From the NCBI GenBank assembly GCA_947501025.1, contig CANMUM010000007.1, forward strand, positions 1-64,000: a DNA stretch of 64,000 nt, read 5' to 3'. Position 1 is the first letter of the stretch. The number at the start of each line of letters is the position of its first letter. The position numbers and the translations under genes are program-made. Shown piece after piece: positions 45,320-53,318 of the stretch. This DNA is from an uncultured Paracoccaceae bacterium (lineage in GTDB: Bacteria > Pseudomonadota > Alphaproteobacteria > Rhodobacterales > Rhodobacteraceae). The notes under the pieces are model-generated. The model was not told the DNA's origin. It searched no databases and worked only from the letters and a program-made list of their open reading frames with translations.

Positions 45320-46453
45320 ATGAACACGCAACGCCAAATGGGAAAAAAATCCCCAAGACGGCGCCAGCATCGTAACAATAACGGCGGGAAAAATGGATCT
45401 GACCTCTATGCCGCACTTGATTTGGGAACAAACTCTTGTCGGATGCTTATTGCAAAACCGGCCGAAAATGGACTGACGATTGTTGACGCTTTTTCGCGTT
45501 CTGTGCAACTTGGCCAAGAGCTAGAGCGCACAGGTCGCATATCAACGCGCGGAATGGCGCGCACGCTTCAGGCACTTAATATTTGTGCAGGCAAGCTCAA
45601 ACGCCATAATGTGGGCTCGATGCGGCTTGTCGCAACGGAAGCCTGTAGACGCGCTAAAAACGGTCGCGAATTCATGCACCGCATACGCCAAGAAACGGGT
45701 CTCAAACTGGAGATCATTCGCCCAGAAGAGGAAGCACGCCTTGCCCTTCTCTCTTGTGCGCCACTTGTCACCCCCGCGGCTCGTAAGGTTCTTGTGATTG
45801 ATATCGGTGGCGGTTCGACTGAGCTCATCTGGATCAGCCTTGAAAATGTTGACCCCGAAAAGCGGCATCTGGCTCTCTTTGAGCTACGTCCCTCGGCACA
45901 AGACCGTGAAATGGTTGCCAAAAATGGCGCTCGGATTGTGGACTGGGTGTCTGTACCTCTTGGCGTTGCAACGCTTTTGCAAAAATACTCCGATGTGGAA
46001 GATGACGAAGCGCGTTATTCACTGATGTCATGTGCTTTTGAAGAAGAACTTGAAGGTTTCTTGCCTTATGATGATGTCGAAATTGGTGGGCTTGACGGTC
46101 TGATGATGATCGGCACCTCGGGCACAGTCACGACACTTGGCGCTATGCATCTCAATTTGCCGCGTTATGACCGCTCAAAAGTGGACGGCATGTGGCTTGG
46201 GCGCAAGGATATTGATCAAGTCGTGAAACATTTTCTCGATCTTGGCCCATATGGGCGCTTAACAGCCCCTGAAATCGGTCGTGATCGATCAGAGCTCATC
46301 ATGTCTGGCTCAGCGATATTGCAAACCATATTGCGCATGTGGCCATCAAACGATATCCGTGTCGCTGATCGTGGTTTGCGCGAAGGCATTCTTTTCTCGC
46401 TCATGCGGCGCGATGGCAATTTAAATTTGATGGGCAGCAAAAATGGTAAATAA
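45320..46453 (+). CDS. Ppx/GppA family phosphatase
   Basis: A 377-residue ASKHA-fold phosphatase. After a basic N-terminal tail (about 1-30), YAALDLGTNSCRMLIAK is the phosphate-binding loop 1, SGGGSTEL-like IDIGGGSTELIW (near residue 155) the second loop, and GTSGTVTTLG the third. Exopolyphosphatase or guanosine pentaphosphate phosphatase activity is expected; which one is undecided because the long E. coli Ppx C-terminal domain is absent. It overlaps rlmE by 11 bp. Confidence 0.88.
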   Translation: MNTQRQMGKKSPRRRQHRNNNGGKNGSDLYAALDLGTNSCRMLIAKPAENGLTIVDAFSRSVQLGQELERTGRISTRGMARTLQALNICAGKLKRHNVGSMRLVATEACRRAKNGREFMHRIRQETGLKLEIIRPEEEARLALLSCAPLVTPAARKVLVIDIGGGSTELIWISLENVDPEKRHLALFELRPSAQDREMVAKNGARIVDWVSVPLGVATLLQKYSDVEDDEARYSLMSCAFEEELEGFLPYDDVEIGGLDGLMMIGTSGTVTTLGAMHLNLPRYDRSKVDGMWLGRKDIDQVVKHFLDLGPYGRLTAPEIGRDRSELIMSGSAILQTILRMWPSNDIRVADRGLREGILFSLMRRDGNLNLMGSKNGK

Positions 46454-47204
46454 ACGTGGTTCAGGCAATCGTGATCGCAGACAATCTTCAGGGCGCGGCG
46501 AGCGTGGCCTCACCGTCCGTGTGAAAACAGCGCGAGGGCGCAAAATGTCCTCAACTTTATGGCTCCAACGCCAACTCAATGATCCCTATGTCAAAATGGC
46601 GAAGCTTGATGGTTATCGTGGCCGTGCCGCTTACAAGATTCGTGATATTGACGATCGCTTTAATTTCTTGCGCCAAGGTGCGCGGGTTGTTGACCTTGGC
46701 GCAGCTCCAGGCGGCTGGTCACAAATCGTTGCGGATCGTGTAAATTCTCACGGCAATGATCCAAAAAAGAAAATCGGCAAGGTGATTGGCCTTGATCTAC
46801 AACCGATGGAACATCTTGATGGCTGTCAATTTATTGAAATGGATTTTCTGGATGAAGGTGCCGAAGATGCCGTCAAAGAGCTTCTTGATGGTGAGGCCGA
46901 TTGTGTGATTTCGGACATGGCGCCCTTCACGACTGGCCATAAAGCGACTGACCATCTCCGCATCATGACGCTTGTTGAGGCCGCAATTTACTTTTCGATC
47001 GATGTGCTTGCCAAAGATGGTGTCTTTATCGCCAAGGTTTTTGAAGGGGGCGCGACCTCTGATCTCATGACCATTCTTAAAAAATATTTTACAAAAACCC
47101 AGCATTTCAAACCCGGTGCGTCCCGCAAAGACAGTTCCGAGAAATTCTTGATCGCAACGGGCTTTAAAGGCAAACCCGCAGATTTTGATATCAACAACCC
47201 ATAA
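46443..47204 (+). CDS. rlmE: 23S rRNA (uridine-2552-2'-O)-methyltransferase RlmE
   Basis: RlmE (RrmJ/FtsJ) methylates U2552 of the large ribosomal subunit. The 253-residue protein has a Gly/Arg-rich N-terminal tail (about 1-30), then the FtsJ domain: SAM motif VVDLGAAPGGWSQIVADRV (near residue 80), DCVISDMAPFTTGHK with the catalytic Asp, and Lys in FIAKVFEGG. Lys in the YRGRAAYKI segment completes the K-D-K-E tetrad together with Glu in DSSEKFLIA. Confidence 0.92.
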   Translation: MVNKRGSGNRDRRQSSGRGERGLTVRVKTARGRKMSSTLWLQRQLNDPYVKMAKLDGYRGRAAYKIRDIDDRFNFLRQGARVVDLGAAPGGWSQIVADRVNSHGNDPKKKIGKVIGLDLQPMEHLDGCQFIEMDFLDEGAEDAVKELLDGEADCVISDMAPFTTGHKATDHLRIMTLVEAAIYFSIDVLAKDGVFIAKVFEGGATSDLMTILKKYFTKTQHFKPGASRKDSSEKFLIATGFKGKPADFDINNP

Positions 47205-47226
47205 GATCATTTTCATCATAGAAAGC

Positions 47227-47255
47227 TTGAAAAAATACAGAAAATACCCTATATA
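47227..47255 (+). promoter_or_regulatory. Predicted sigma-70-like promoter of sufT-sufA
   Basis: TTGAAA (47227-47232) and TATATA (47250-47255) are separated by 17 bp, 27 bp before the sufT ATG. The -10 lies inside an IscR-like site. AGAGGA is the Shine-Dalgarno just before the ATG. Confidence 0.55.
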
Positions 47256-47268
47256 TTTAGTCAAGTAT
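47244..47268. promoter_or_regulatory. IscR type-1-like operator before sufT-sufA
   Basis: The 25-bp site starts ATACCC and ends TTAGTCAAGTAT. Against the E. coli type-1 IscR consensus (ATAsyyGACT then rwwwy then AGTCrrsTAT) 21 of 25 positions agree by my count; the right half is perfect and the left half lacks GACT. It covers the -10 region and so would repress sufT-sufA when IscR holds its Fe-S cluster. Rhodobacterales IscR sites are known to depart from the E. coli type. Confidence 0.55.
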
Positions 47269-47281
47269 CAAGAGGACAACC

Positions 47282-47647
47282 ATGAGCCACGACATATTAC
47301 CCCCATCAGAAGGCGAGCCATTGATCGCACCATCAAGCACAGAGCACGAACTTTATGAAGACGTGGTTGCCGCTTGCAAGTCCGTTTATGATCCTGAAAT
47401 CCCAACCAATATCTATGATCTTGGTTTGATCTACACCATTGCCATTAGTGACGAAAATGATGTGGATGTTAAAATGTCTCTCACAGCACCTGGTTGCCCT
47501 GTAGCGGGTGAAATGCCAGGCTGGGTCGCCTCAGCAATCGAACCGCTGCCTGGTGTGAGATTTGTGAATGTGGAGCTTGTTTGGGAGCCTCAATGGGGCA
47601 TGGAAATGATGTCTGATGAAGCGCGTTTAGAAATGGGCTTTATGTAA
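47282..47647 (+). CDS. sufT: SufT, MIP18-family Fe-S assembly factor
   Basis: A 121-residue cytoplasmic protein of the DUF59/MIP18 family: CKSVYDPEIPTNIYDLGLIY (about 32-51) and MSLTAPGCPVAGEMPGWV (about 74-91) carry the conserved Asp-Pro-Glu and Cys. It helps maturation of Fe-S proteins. It touches sufA (shared bases at 47647). The rest of a suf operon (sufBCDSE) is not in the window. An IscR-like site lies upstream. Confidence 0.9.
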   Translation: MSHDILPPSEGEPLIAPSSTEHELYEDVVAACKSVYDPEIPTNIYDLGLIYTIAISDENDVDVKMSLTAPGCPVAGEMPGWVASAIEPLPGVRFVNVELVWEPQWGMEMMSDEARLEMGFM

Positions 47648-47976
47648 TGTCCCCCATCACGGTAACGCCAAGCGCTTGGACTCAGATCGAAAAAATCGCA
47701 TCTGGCAAATTTGGTCTCAAGATTGGCCTTAAAAAAGGTGGTTGTGCAGGCATGGAATATGCCATGGATTTGGTTGATGAAGCTGATGATCATGATCTCA
47801 TTATAGAAGGCGAGAATACCAAAGTGATCGTTGCTGCAAATGCGCAAATGTTTTTATTTGGTATGCAGGTTGATTACGAAACAAGTCTTCTCGAAAGCGG
47901 GTTTCGTTTCAACAATCCAAATGTAACCGAAGCCTGCGGTTGTGGTGAGAGCATAAGCTTTTCGGTCGATCACTAA
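47647..47976 (+). CDS. sufA: A-type Fe-S cluster carrier (SufA/IscA family)
   Basis: A 109-residue carrier that passes Fe-S clusters to client enzymes. The three cluster cysteines are present: LKKGGCAGMEYAMDL (near residue 37) and EACGCGESISF (near 99 and 101). It is translated directly after sufT and its stop codon overlaps the glycosylase start by one base. Confidence 0.9.
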   Translation: MSPITVTPSAWTQIEKIASGKFGLKIGLKKGGCAGMEYAMDLVDEADDHDLIIEGENTKVIVAANAQMFLFGMQVDYETSLLESGFRFNNPNVTEACGCGESISFSVDH

Positions 47977-48593
47977 TGTTGCTCACCTGTGATGACGACC
48001 TTGAACGCCACATCCAGAATCTTATCAAAATCGAACCACGCTTTGCGACTGCACGGGGGTTAACAGGAGCGATCCCTCTTCGCACCAGAGATGGCGGATA
48101 TTCATCAATCATACGCACGATCATTGGCCAGCAAGTATCCGTTGCCGCGGCCAATGCGATTTGGGAGCGTCTTGCTGATGCTGACATGCTTGATCTGGAC
48201 AAAATTTCACAAGCATCATTTGAAGAACTGCGCACCCTCGGCCTATCAAAGCAAAAGGCAAGCTATCTGCAAGCTCTCGCAGAATCAGGAATCCAATTTG
48301 ATCGCCTTGCTGAATGGCCTGATGATCACGTGATGGAAACCCTTACTGCGGTCAAAGGTATTGGCAAATGGACAGCCGAAATCTATCTGATGTTTGCACT
48401 TGGGCGAGCTGATATCTTCGCACACGGCGATCTCGCTTTGCAAGAAAGCGCCCGCCTGCTCTTTGAGCTCGATGATCGGCCAACAGAGGGACAAATGCGC
48501 AAGCTTGCACAAAATTGGTCACCTTATCGAAATGCGGCTGCTCAACTCTTGTGGGCGTATTATCATTATGTCAAAGATAGAGCAGGAATATAA
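47976..48593 (+). CDS. DNA-3-methyladenine glycosylase (AlkA-type, HhH-GPD)
   Basis: A 205-residue base-excision repair enzyme. IIRTIIGQQVSVAAANAIW begins the HhH-GPD fold, LTAVKGIGKWTAEIYLMFALG is the helix-hairpin-helix, and the catalytic Asp follows in RADIFAHGDLALQESA. It removes alkylated bases such as 3-methyladenine. It is the short form without AlkA's N-terminal domain. The gene starts on the last base of the sufA stop codon. Confidence 0.88.
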   Translation: MLLTCDDDLERHIQNLIKIEPRFATARGLTGAIPLRTRDGGYSSIIRTIIGQQVSVAAANAIWERLADADMLDLDKISQASFEELRTLGLSKQKASYLQALAESGIQFDRLAEWPDDHVMETLTAVKGIGKWTAEIYLMFALGRADIFAHGDLALQESARLLFELDDRPTEGQMRKLAQNWSPYRNAAAQLLWAYYHYVKDRAGI

Positions 48594-48604
48594 AGGAATT
48601 CGTT

Positions 48605-49252
48605 ATGATCACTGGACCGCAACAAAAAGCTAAATCACAACCCGCACAGCGCTTGGTTGTTTTTCTTCATGGTTTTGGCTCCAATGGCAATGATCTTATT
48701 GGTCTCGCGCCCTATTTCGCTCATTCGGATAATGCTGCTGATTTTGTATCGCCAAATGCTGTACAGCCCAGCCCGTTTGGCTCTGGCGCTTTTCAGTGGT
48801 TCCCAATTCCATATATCGATGGATCATCAGTTGAGGAGATGACCGAAGGGTTGATTGCTGCGCATAAAGCTCTTGATGAGTTTATTGACCAAGAACTTGC
48901 AGCGCGCAATTTAACTGATGAAAATCTTATACTTGTCGGCTTTTCTCAAGGCACAATGATGGCGCTTCATACGGCACTTCGTCGCGAAAAAGCTATTGCT
49001 GGGGTCATCGGATTTTCAGGTCGTCTCCTCTTTCCAGAGGCTCTTGAAACAGAACTCAAATCAAAACCACCAATCGTGCTTATTCATGGTGAGAACGATG
49101 ATGTCGTGCCCGTTACTGACAGCGTTGATGCTCAAAAAGCATTAAGTGCCGCTGGCGTGAAATGCGATCTTCACCTTAGCCCCAACACAACCCATTCCAT
49201 TGCGCAGGATGGCTTGGATAAAGCCATCGAATTCTATTTCGGGTTAATCTAA
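48605..49252 (+). CDS. Alpha/beta hydrolase, phospholipase/carboxylesterase family
   Basis: A 215-residue cytoplasmic serine hydrolase. [14 protein letters not shown] is the oxyanion region, [13 protein letters not shown] holds the nucleophilic Ser (near residue 119), [10 protein letters not shown] the Asp, and [10 protein letters not shown] the His. Acyl-protein thioesterase-like or carboxylesterase activity is expected; substrate unknown. AAGGA lies 7 bp before the ATG. Its end overlaps the convergent yjdM by 4 bp. Confidence 0.85.
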   Translation: MITGPQQKAKSQPAQRLVVFLHGFGSNGNDLIGLAPYFAHSDNAADFVSPNAVQPSPFGSGAFQWFPIPYIDGSSVEEMTEGLIAAHKALDEFIDQELAARNLTDENLILVGFSQGTMMALHTALRREKAIAGVIGFSGRLLFPEALETELKSKPPIVLIHGENDDVVPVTDSVDAQKALSAAGVKCDLHLSPNTTHSIAQDGLDKAIEFYFGLI

Positions 49253-49587
49253 ACTTTTTTTACGAATTGTGATTTTAGGCCCATATTTCCGATGCCCTCA
49301 ATCTTACAGTCAATATCGTGATCACCATCGACAAGACGATTAATTTTGACCTTTGTGCCCACTTTGACGACTGATGAGGAACCTTTGACCTTCAGATCCT
49401 TGATGACCGTTACTAAATCGCCGTCCTGCAAAGGGTTGCCATTCGCGTCTTTCACAACCAGAATATCTTCATCCTCATGGCTTTCATTTGCCGACCATTC
49501 ATGCGCGCATTCAGGGCATATAAGCAAGCTGCCATCTTCATATGAATAAACAGATTGGCATTTGGGGCATGGAGGCAATTCGCTCAT
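49249..49587 (-). CDS. yjdM: YjdM/PhnA-type zinc ribbon protein
   Basis: A 112-residue protein. An N-terminal zinc ribbon ([19 protein letters not shown]) is followed by the YjdM domain, [28 protein letters not shown]. The old name PhnA refers to phosphonate growth, for which it is not required in E. coli. Function is uncertain. Confidence 0.9.
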   Translation of the reverse strand: MSELPPCPKCQSVYSYEDGSLLICPECAHEWSANESHEDEDILVVKDANGNPLQDGDLVTVIKDLKVKGSSSVVKVGTKVKINRLVDGDHDIDCKIEGIGNMGLKSQFVKKV

Positions 49588-49638
49588 TTTATTCTTTCTA
49601 GATGTAGATGATGGGTATAGGCAGCAGTAGCATGATCG

Positions 49639-50268
49639 TCAAGCACCCCATTTTATAAGCGTTTCCGAATTTGCGCTGCCATCGGCTTGACCACCCTCTT
49701 CAAGTTTAGTGGCGACATTCTCACGGTCTTCATGCGTTCGATTTTGACTAAGCTTTGACTTTGCCAAGATTTGATCAATCACAATCTCAAAAGCAACGAT
49801 ATGCTCTAGTTCAGATTCTATAAAATCCGCTGGAGCATCACCCATTTTCCATGCTTTATCACCATTTGTCTTGCGCTCAAAATGATGCGTTAGCTGTGCG
49901 ACCGCACGGCGTTTTGATGGCATATCATGCTTAAATTTGATTTGACCGCTCACATGAGCAACTTGGTAATTCCATGTCGGAACATGCTCATGATGAACCG
50001 ATTTGCTGGGATACCAATTTGGCGAAATATAACTATCCACACCCTTAAAGATCGCCAGAACCTTTTGATTTTCCTCAATCATCCTGTGGATATCATTCGC
50101 AAATGCGACATGACCAATAAGCTTATCCTCTTTATTAAAGAAAAGCGGAATATGATTGCCAATGAGCCCTTGATCGGTATTTGCAACAATACATGCAAGG
50201 GAGGTACATTCAATGAAACTGCGGATATTTGCAATGCTTGTTTCATGAAAATCTTTTGGAATGTACAT
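49639..50268 (-). CDS. FMN-binding PaiB-family protein
   Basis: A 209-residue protein of the PaiB family (split-barrel FMN-binding fold): MYIPKDFHETSIANIRSFIE at the start, IGNHIPLFFN, GHVAFAND, YISPNWYPSK and VPTWNYQVAHVSG in order. In Bacillus PaiB is a transcription regulator, but many members may be flavin or haem-degradation enzymes (HugZ-like fold). The function in this organism is not certain. Confidence 0.85.
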   Translation of the reverse strand: MYIPKDFHETSIANIRSFIECTSLACIVANTDQGLIGNHIPLFFNKEDKLIGHVAFANDIHRMIEENQKVLAIFKGVDSYISPNWYPSKSVHHEHVPTWNYQVAHVSGQIKFKHDMPSKRRAVAQLTHHFERKTNGDKAWKMGDAPADFIESELEHIVAFEIVIDQILAKSKLSQNRTHEDRENVATKLEEGGQADGSANSETLIKWGA

Positions 50269-50313
50269 CTTGGCCCTTCTCTAAGCTGTCATCGCCATAT
50301 TCATATTAAATAT

Positions 50314-50340
50314 AAAAAAGGCCCGCATTTTGCGAGCCTT
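50314..50340 (-). terminator. Terminator of the Met/Asp-rich lipoprotein gene
   Basis: On the minus strand AAGGCTCGCA pairs with TGCGGGCCTT (one G-T wobble) around a 3-nt loop and runs into TTTTTT (50319-50314). It lies 20 bp after the lipoprotein stop. It is 24 of 27 bases identical to the rpsI terminator at 50663-50689. Confidence 0.85.
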
Positions 50341-50360
50341 CATCATCGATATGTCGACGA

Positions 50361-50546
50361 TTAAGACATCGCGTCTTTTGCCATCGCAGTTGCTTCGTCT
50401 TTCATGTCTGACATCGCGTCGTCTTTCATATCTGACATTGTTTCTGACATTGTGTCATCCGCGTGATCCATCATCATCGTATCGCATGCACCAAGTGCGA
50501 GCAAAAGAGAAAGGGCTGTTGCGCTAAGAATTTTAGTTGATTTCAT
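50361..50546 (-). CDS. Small Met/Asp-rich lipoprotein
   Basis: A 61-residue predicted lipoprotein. The signal ends in a good lipobox, LALGAC, with lipidated Cys21. The mature 41 residues contain about ten Met and ten Asp, with a near-repeat MSDMKDDA / MSDMKDEA. Shine-Dalgarno AAGGTG precedes the ATG and a sigma-70-like promoter and palindrome lie upstream. The composition suggests metal contact or a simple amphipathic coil, but no family is recognised. Confidence 0.7.
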   Translation of the reverse strand: MKSTKILSATALSLLLALGACDTMMMDHADDTMSETMSDMKDDAMSDMKDEATAMAKDAMS

Positions 50547-50563
50547 GATTTCACCTTCTAGTT

Positions 50564-50591
50564 ACTATACTTTCCCGCCATTGCATTTCAA
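50564..50591 (-). promoter_or_regulatory. Predicted promoter of the lipoprotein gene
   Basis: On the minus strand TTGAAA (50591-50586) and TATAGT (50569-50564) are separated by 16 bp and point to the lipoprotein start at 50546, leaving a short leader. Confidence 0.6.
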
Positions 50592-50597
50592 AAGCGA

Positions 50598-50618
50598 TTG
50601 GAATCTTTATGATTCCAA
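50598..50618. promoter_or_regulatory. 8-5-8 inverted repeat upstream of the lipoprotein promoter
   Basis: TTGGAATC (50598-50605) and GATTCCAA (50611-50618) are perfect inverted repeats around TTTAT, ending 6 bp before the -35 box. The place suits an activator. The regulator is unknown. Confidence 0.45.
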
Positions 50619-50662
50619 GGGTTAGCCTATCACGGATCAGTAACAAATCAACCATAACGCGC

Positions 50663-50689
50663 AAAAAAGGCCCGCAAATCGCGAGCCTT
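50663..50689 (-). terminator. Terminator of rplM-rpsI
   Basis: On the minus strand AAGGCTCGCG pairs with a TGCGGGCCTT arm around a short loop and ends in TTTTTT (50668-50663), 25 bp after the rpsI stop. Nearly identical to the element at 50314-50340. Confidence 0.85.
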
Positions 50690-50713
50690 TCCAAATATCG
50701 ATAAGCGTAACGA

Positions 50714-51223
50714 TTAACGTTTTGAGAACTGGAAGCTACGGCGCGCTTTACGGCGGCCATATTTCTTACGCTCAACAACACGGCTATCGCGTGTGAGAAA
50801 GCCTGCAGCTTTAAGAGCTGGGCGATGGCTTGGCTCATAATTCGTCAATGCTTTTGAGATGCCGTGCTTAACAGCGCCCGCTTGGCCTGAAAGGCCGCCG
50901 CCAGCAACTGTACACATTACATCGAACTGACCCTCAACATTTGCAACAGTGAACGGCTGACCGATTACCATTTGCAAAACAGGACGTGCAAAATATTCAG
51001 GCATTGGCTTGCCGTTGACAACGATTTTGCCAGTGCCCGGTTTGATCCAAACGCGAGCAACCGCATCTTTACGCTTACCCGTTGCATATGAACGGCCAAG
51101 ATCGTCGCGTTTTGCAACATAAACAATGGCCTCTTCAGCGTTCACATCCGCAACATCAGCTGCAAGAGCTTCGCCAGCAACTGCGCTTTTCAGCGCGTCT
51201 AGTGATTTAATTTCGTCGCTCAT
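50714..51223 (-). CDS. rpsI: 30S ribosomal protein S9
   Basis: S9 of the small subunit, 169 residues. The core starts at [20 protein letters not shown] (about residue 44) and ends [14 protein letters not shown], the basic tail that reaches the P-site tRNA. The N-terminal acidic extension of about 40 residues is typical of Rhodobacterales S9. Its ATG overlaps the rplM stop by 4 bp. Confidence 0.97.
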   Translation of the reverse strand: MSDEIKSLDALKSAVAGEALAADVADVNAEEAIVYVAKRDDLGRSYATGKRKDAVARVWIKPGTGKIVVNGKPMPEYFARPVLQMVIGQPFTVANVEGQFDVMCTVAGGGLSGQAGAVKHGISKALTNYEPSHRPALKAAGFLTRDSRVVERKKYGRRKARRSFQFSKR

Positions 51224-51687
51224 TTGCCACTCCGTGTATTTTTCGGGTTGAAAGATTTCACGTCGATCACTTCTGGGGCTTGCGCCTCATGTGGATGCTC
51301 AGCGTCTGCGTAAATGCGAAGATTTGTCATCTGCTTGCGTGACAATGGGCCACCTGGAAGCATACGCTCCACAGCTTTAGAAACAACGCGCTCAGGGAAC
51401 TTACCCTCAAGAATTTGCTCCATTGTGCGCTCTTTGATACCGCCAGGGTGACCAGTGTGCCAATAGAATTTCTTGTCAGTGCGCTTCTTGCCTGTCAATT
51501 GGATATGCTTTGCATTGATCACGATGACATTGTCACCCATGTCCATATGCGGCGTGAATGTGGCTTTATGCTTGCCACGTAGGCGCATCGCGATAATTGT
51601 TGCCAAACGACCAAGAACAACGCCTTCAGCGTCGATGATGATCCATTTTTTCTCAATATCGGATGGTTTTGCCGAAAAAGTTTTCAT
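51220..51687 (-). CDS. rplM: 50S ribosomal protein L13
   Basis: L13 of the large subunit. The ATG at 51687 gives 155 residues and starts MKTFSAKP; an in-frame ATG five codons earlier (51702) is also used in relatives. Motifs: [15 protein letters not shown] and [32 protein letters not shown]. The 222-bp upstream spacer (to the lysE stop) holds its promoter and a small palindrome GGTATTAAAATACC (51815-51828). Confidence 0.96.
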   Translation of the reverse strand: MKTFSAKPSDIEKKWIIIDAEGVVLGRLATIIAMRLRGKHKATFTPHMDMGDNVIVINAKHIQLTGKKRTDKKFYWHTGHPGGIKERTMEQILEGKFPERVVSKAVERMLPGGPLSRKQMTNLRIYADAEHPHEAQAPEVIDVKSFNPKNTRSGK

Positions 51688-51924
51688 TTTTGACGTTTCC
51701 ATAGTTAAAGTTCTGAGATTGCTCTCACTGATGGCGTGTTTATAGCGATTATTTTGTTAAGGTCAATTGCGAATATGGTGAAATAAATAAACAATATCAA
51801 TAGCTTAATAAATAGGTATTAAAATACCCCACACAAGATCTTCGATTTTCAATACATTACCGTAAAATTATTCTTGCCTATTCGCTCCAATAACAACCCA
51901 TTAGATAGCAAACTTATGGATTTT

Positions 51925-52533
51925 TTAGTTAGAGACCGCAAGCTTTGCGCCCAGAAATCCAAAAACACCCGCGAAACAACGTTTAATCCACTTCATAACA
52001 GATGGGCGACGAATGACATAATCTCTCGCATAGGCTGCGAAACCACCGTAACCAATGAATACAAAAAAGGTCATCACCATGAATATAGCTGCCAGTCCAC
52101 CGAGAGAAGCAGTCGGGTTGACTGCAGAAGGCGAAATAAATTGAGGCAAAAACGCTAAGAAGAAAAGAGAAAGCTTTGGATTTAACACATTAAGCATAGC
52201 TCCCGTGGTGGCTATTTTTATATAGCCAACTTGACCTGTGTTTTCAGAAAGCTCCATAACGCTATCATCTTTTAAAATCTTCCATGCCATGTAGAATAAA
52301 TATCCGACACCGAGGAACTTGATAACTTGAAATGCTAGGGCACTGGTATGAAGCAGCGCTGATAATCCGATAATACTTGCTAAAGCAGCGGGCACAATAC
52401 CAAGCGTGCAGCCAAATGCAGCAGCAATGCTCCCCCTGAACCCATGACCCAGACCGATCGCTAGCGTATAGATGACCCCCGTCCCTGGTAAGATAACAAC
52501 AACAAATGATGTGAGTAAAAATTCAAATGACAT
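51925..52533 (-). CDS. LysE-family exporter
   Basis: A 202-residue inner-membrane protein with about six helices. VVVILPGTGVIYTLAIGLGHG (about 12-32) and LGVGYLFYMAWKILKDD mark the LysE/RhtB family, which exports amino acids or similar compounds. The substrate cannot be told. GGAG precedes the ATG. It stands alone between rplM and the DUF2459 gene. Confidence 0.85.
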   Translation of the reverse strand: MSFEFLLTSFVVVILPGTGVIYTLAIGLGHGFRGSIAAAFGCTLGIVPAALASIIGLSALLHTSALAFQVIKFLGVGYLFYMAWKILKDDSVMELSENTGQVGYIKIATTGAMLNVLNPKLSLFFLAFLPQFISPSAVNPTASLGGLAAIFMVMTFFVFIGYGGFAAYARDYVIRRPSVMKWIKRCFAGVFGFLGAKLAVSN

Positions 52534-52662
52534 TATGTATTCTCCAATTGCCTTCAGATAAGCAGCATGGAACGATAAAATGCAAAGGTCAACATAGCGA
52601 TCGTCAGGTCTAGCACATAATCACCAATATCTTGCATTCAACCGTGCCCTAATATCTTAAAT

Positions 52663-53318
52663 TTATCTAGGGATCGTGCCTCCGCCATATCTTTTTGACA
52701 ACTCCCAAAGCAACGGTGTGCTATGATTTGATAGGATTGGTGAAGAGGCAATCCCTCCTGCGCGTAATGCTCGGGACATAAAATGATTGCATGTATTAAT
52801 AAACGTATATTTGCCGTTTCCATCATAAAAATGACCACTCCCATAACGACTTGGTGCTATTGAGTCGGAATTTTTCATTCCTGTCATGAGTTGTTTAATA
52901 ATAGCATCCAGACTGTTTTCACTGAGCTCTAATTTCAGCCAATCAATATCGCCTAAATAAACTGGAACCTCGTCATAAATTGGTACAATCTGCATGACAG
53001 ATGGTGTTGGCATAAAAAACGCCTTAATACCTGTTGAGAGCTCGAAATTTTCAAAGCCCCCCATCACCATATAGAACTCACGATCTCCCCAACCGATTTC
53101 TAACATTTGTGCATCTGCGTAACGCTTTGCTATGGTTTGAGCCTTTGGATCAGAGTTTGAGGCAAATGCAGAGACTTGTAAATATACTGCTGTATGAAAT
53201 CCATAGTCGGCAATATAAATTGGTACACCGCCCTCCTCCAAGGGTTCACCTTTTCTCGCGCCACACCAAAGAAAATGACAATCCCGAATATTAAACAGAC
53301 AATAGTCCACCGTCTCAT
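52663..53318 (-). pseudogene. DUF2459 (TIGR02117-type) protein gene with a single-base frameshift
   Basis: The gene starts at the ATG at 53318, which overlaps the ctaA stop (TGATG). The first frame gives MRRWTIVCLIFGIVIFFGVA, a signal or anchor as in this family. The conserved part (VPIYIADYGFHTAVYL, EIGWGDREFYMV, FINTCNHFMSRALRAGGI) is in the -1 frame. Adding one base to the A-run at 53251-53254 joins both frames into about 218 residues: VAREKGEPLEEGGVPIY. So one A appears lost. A sequencing error is possible; no classic slippery heptamer is present. Confidence 0.75.

Noticed and set aside
51815-51828. Palindrome GGTATTAAAATACC as an rplM regulator site
   Set aside because: Symmetric but AT-rich and short; it may be chance in a low-complexity spacer, so not listed separately.
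53245-53260. Programmed -1 frameshift in the DUF2459 gene
   Set aside because: The zero-frame codons GAA AAG do not form an X XXY YYZ heptamer and no stimulating hairpin or pseudoknot is evident; a lost base is simpler.
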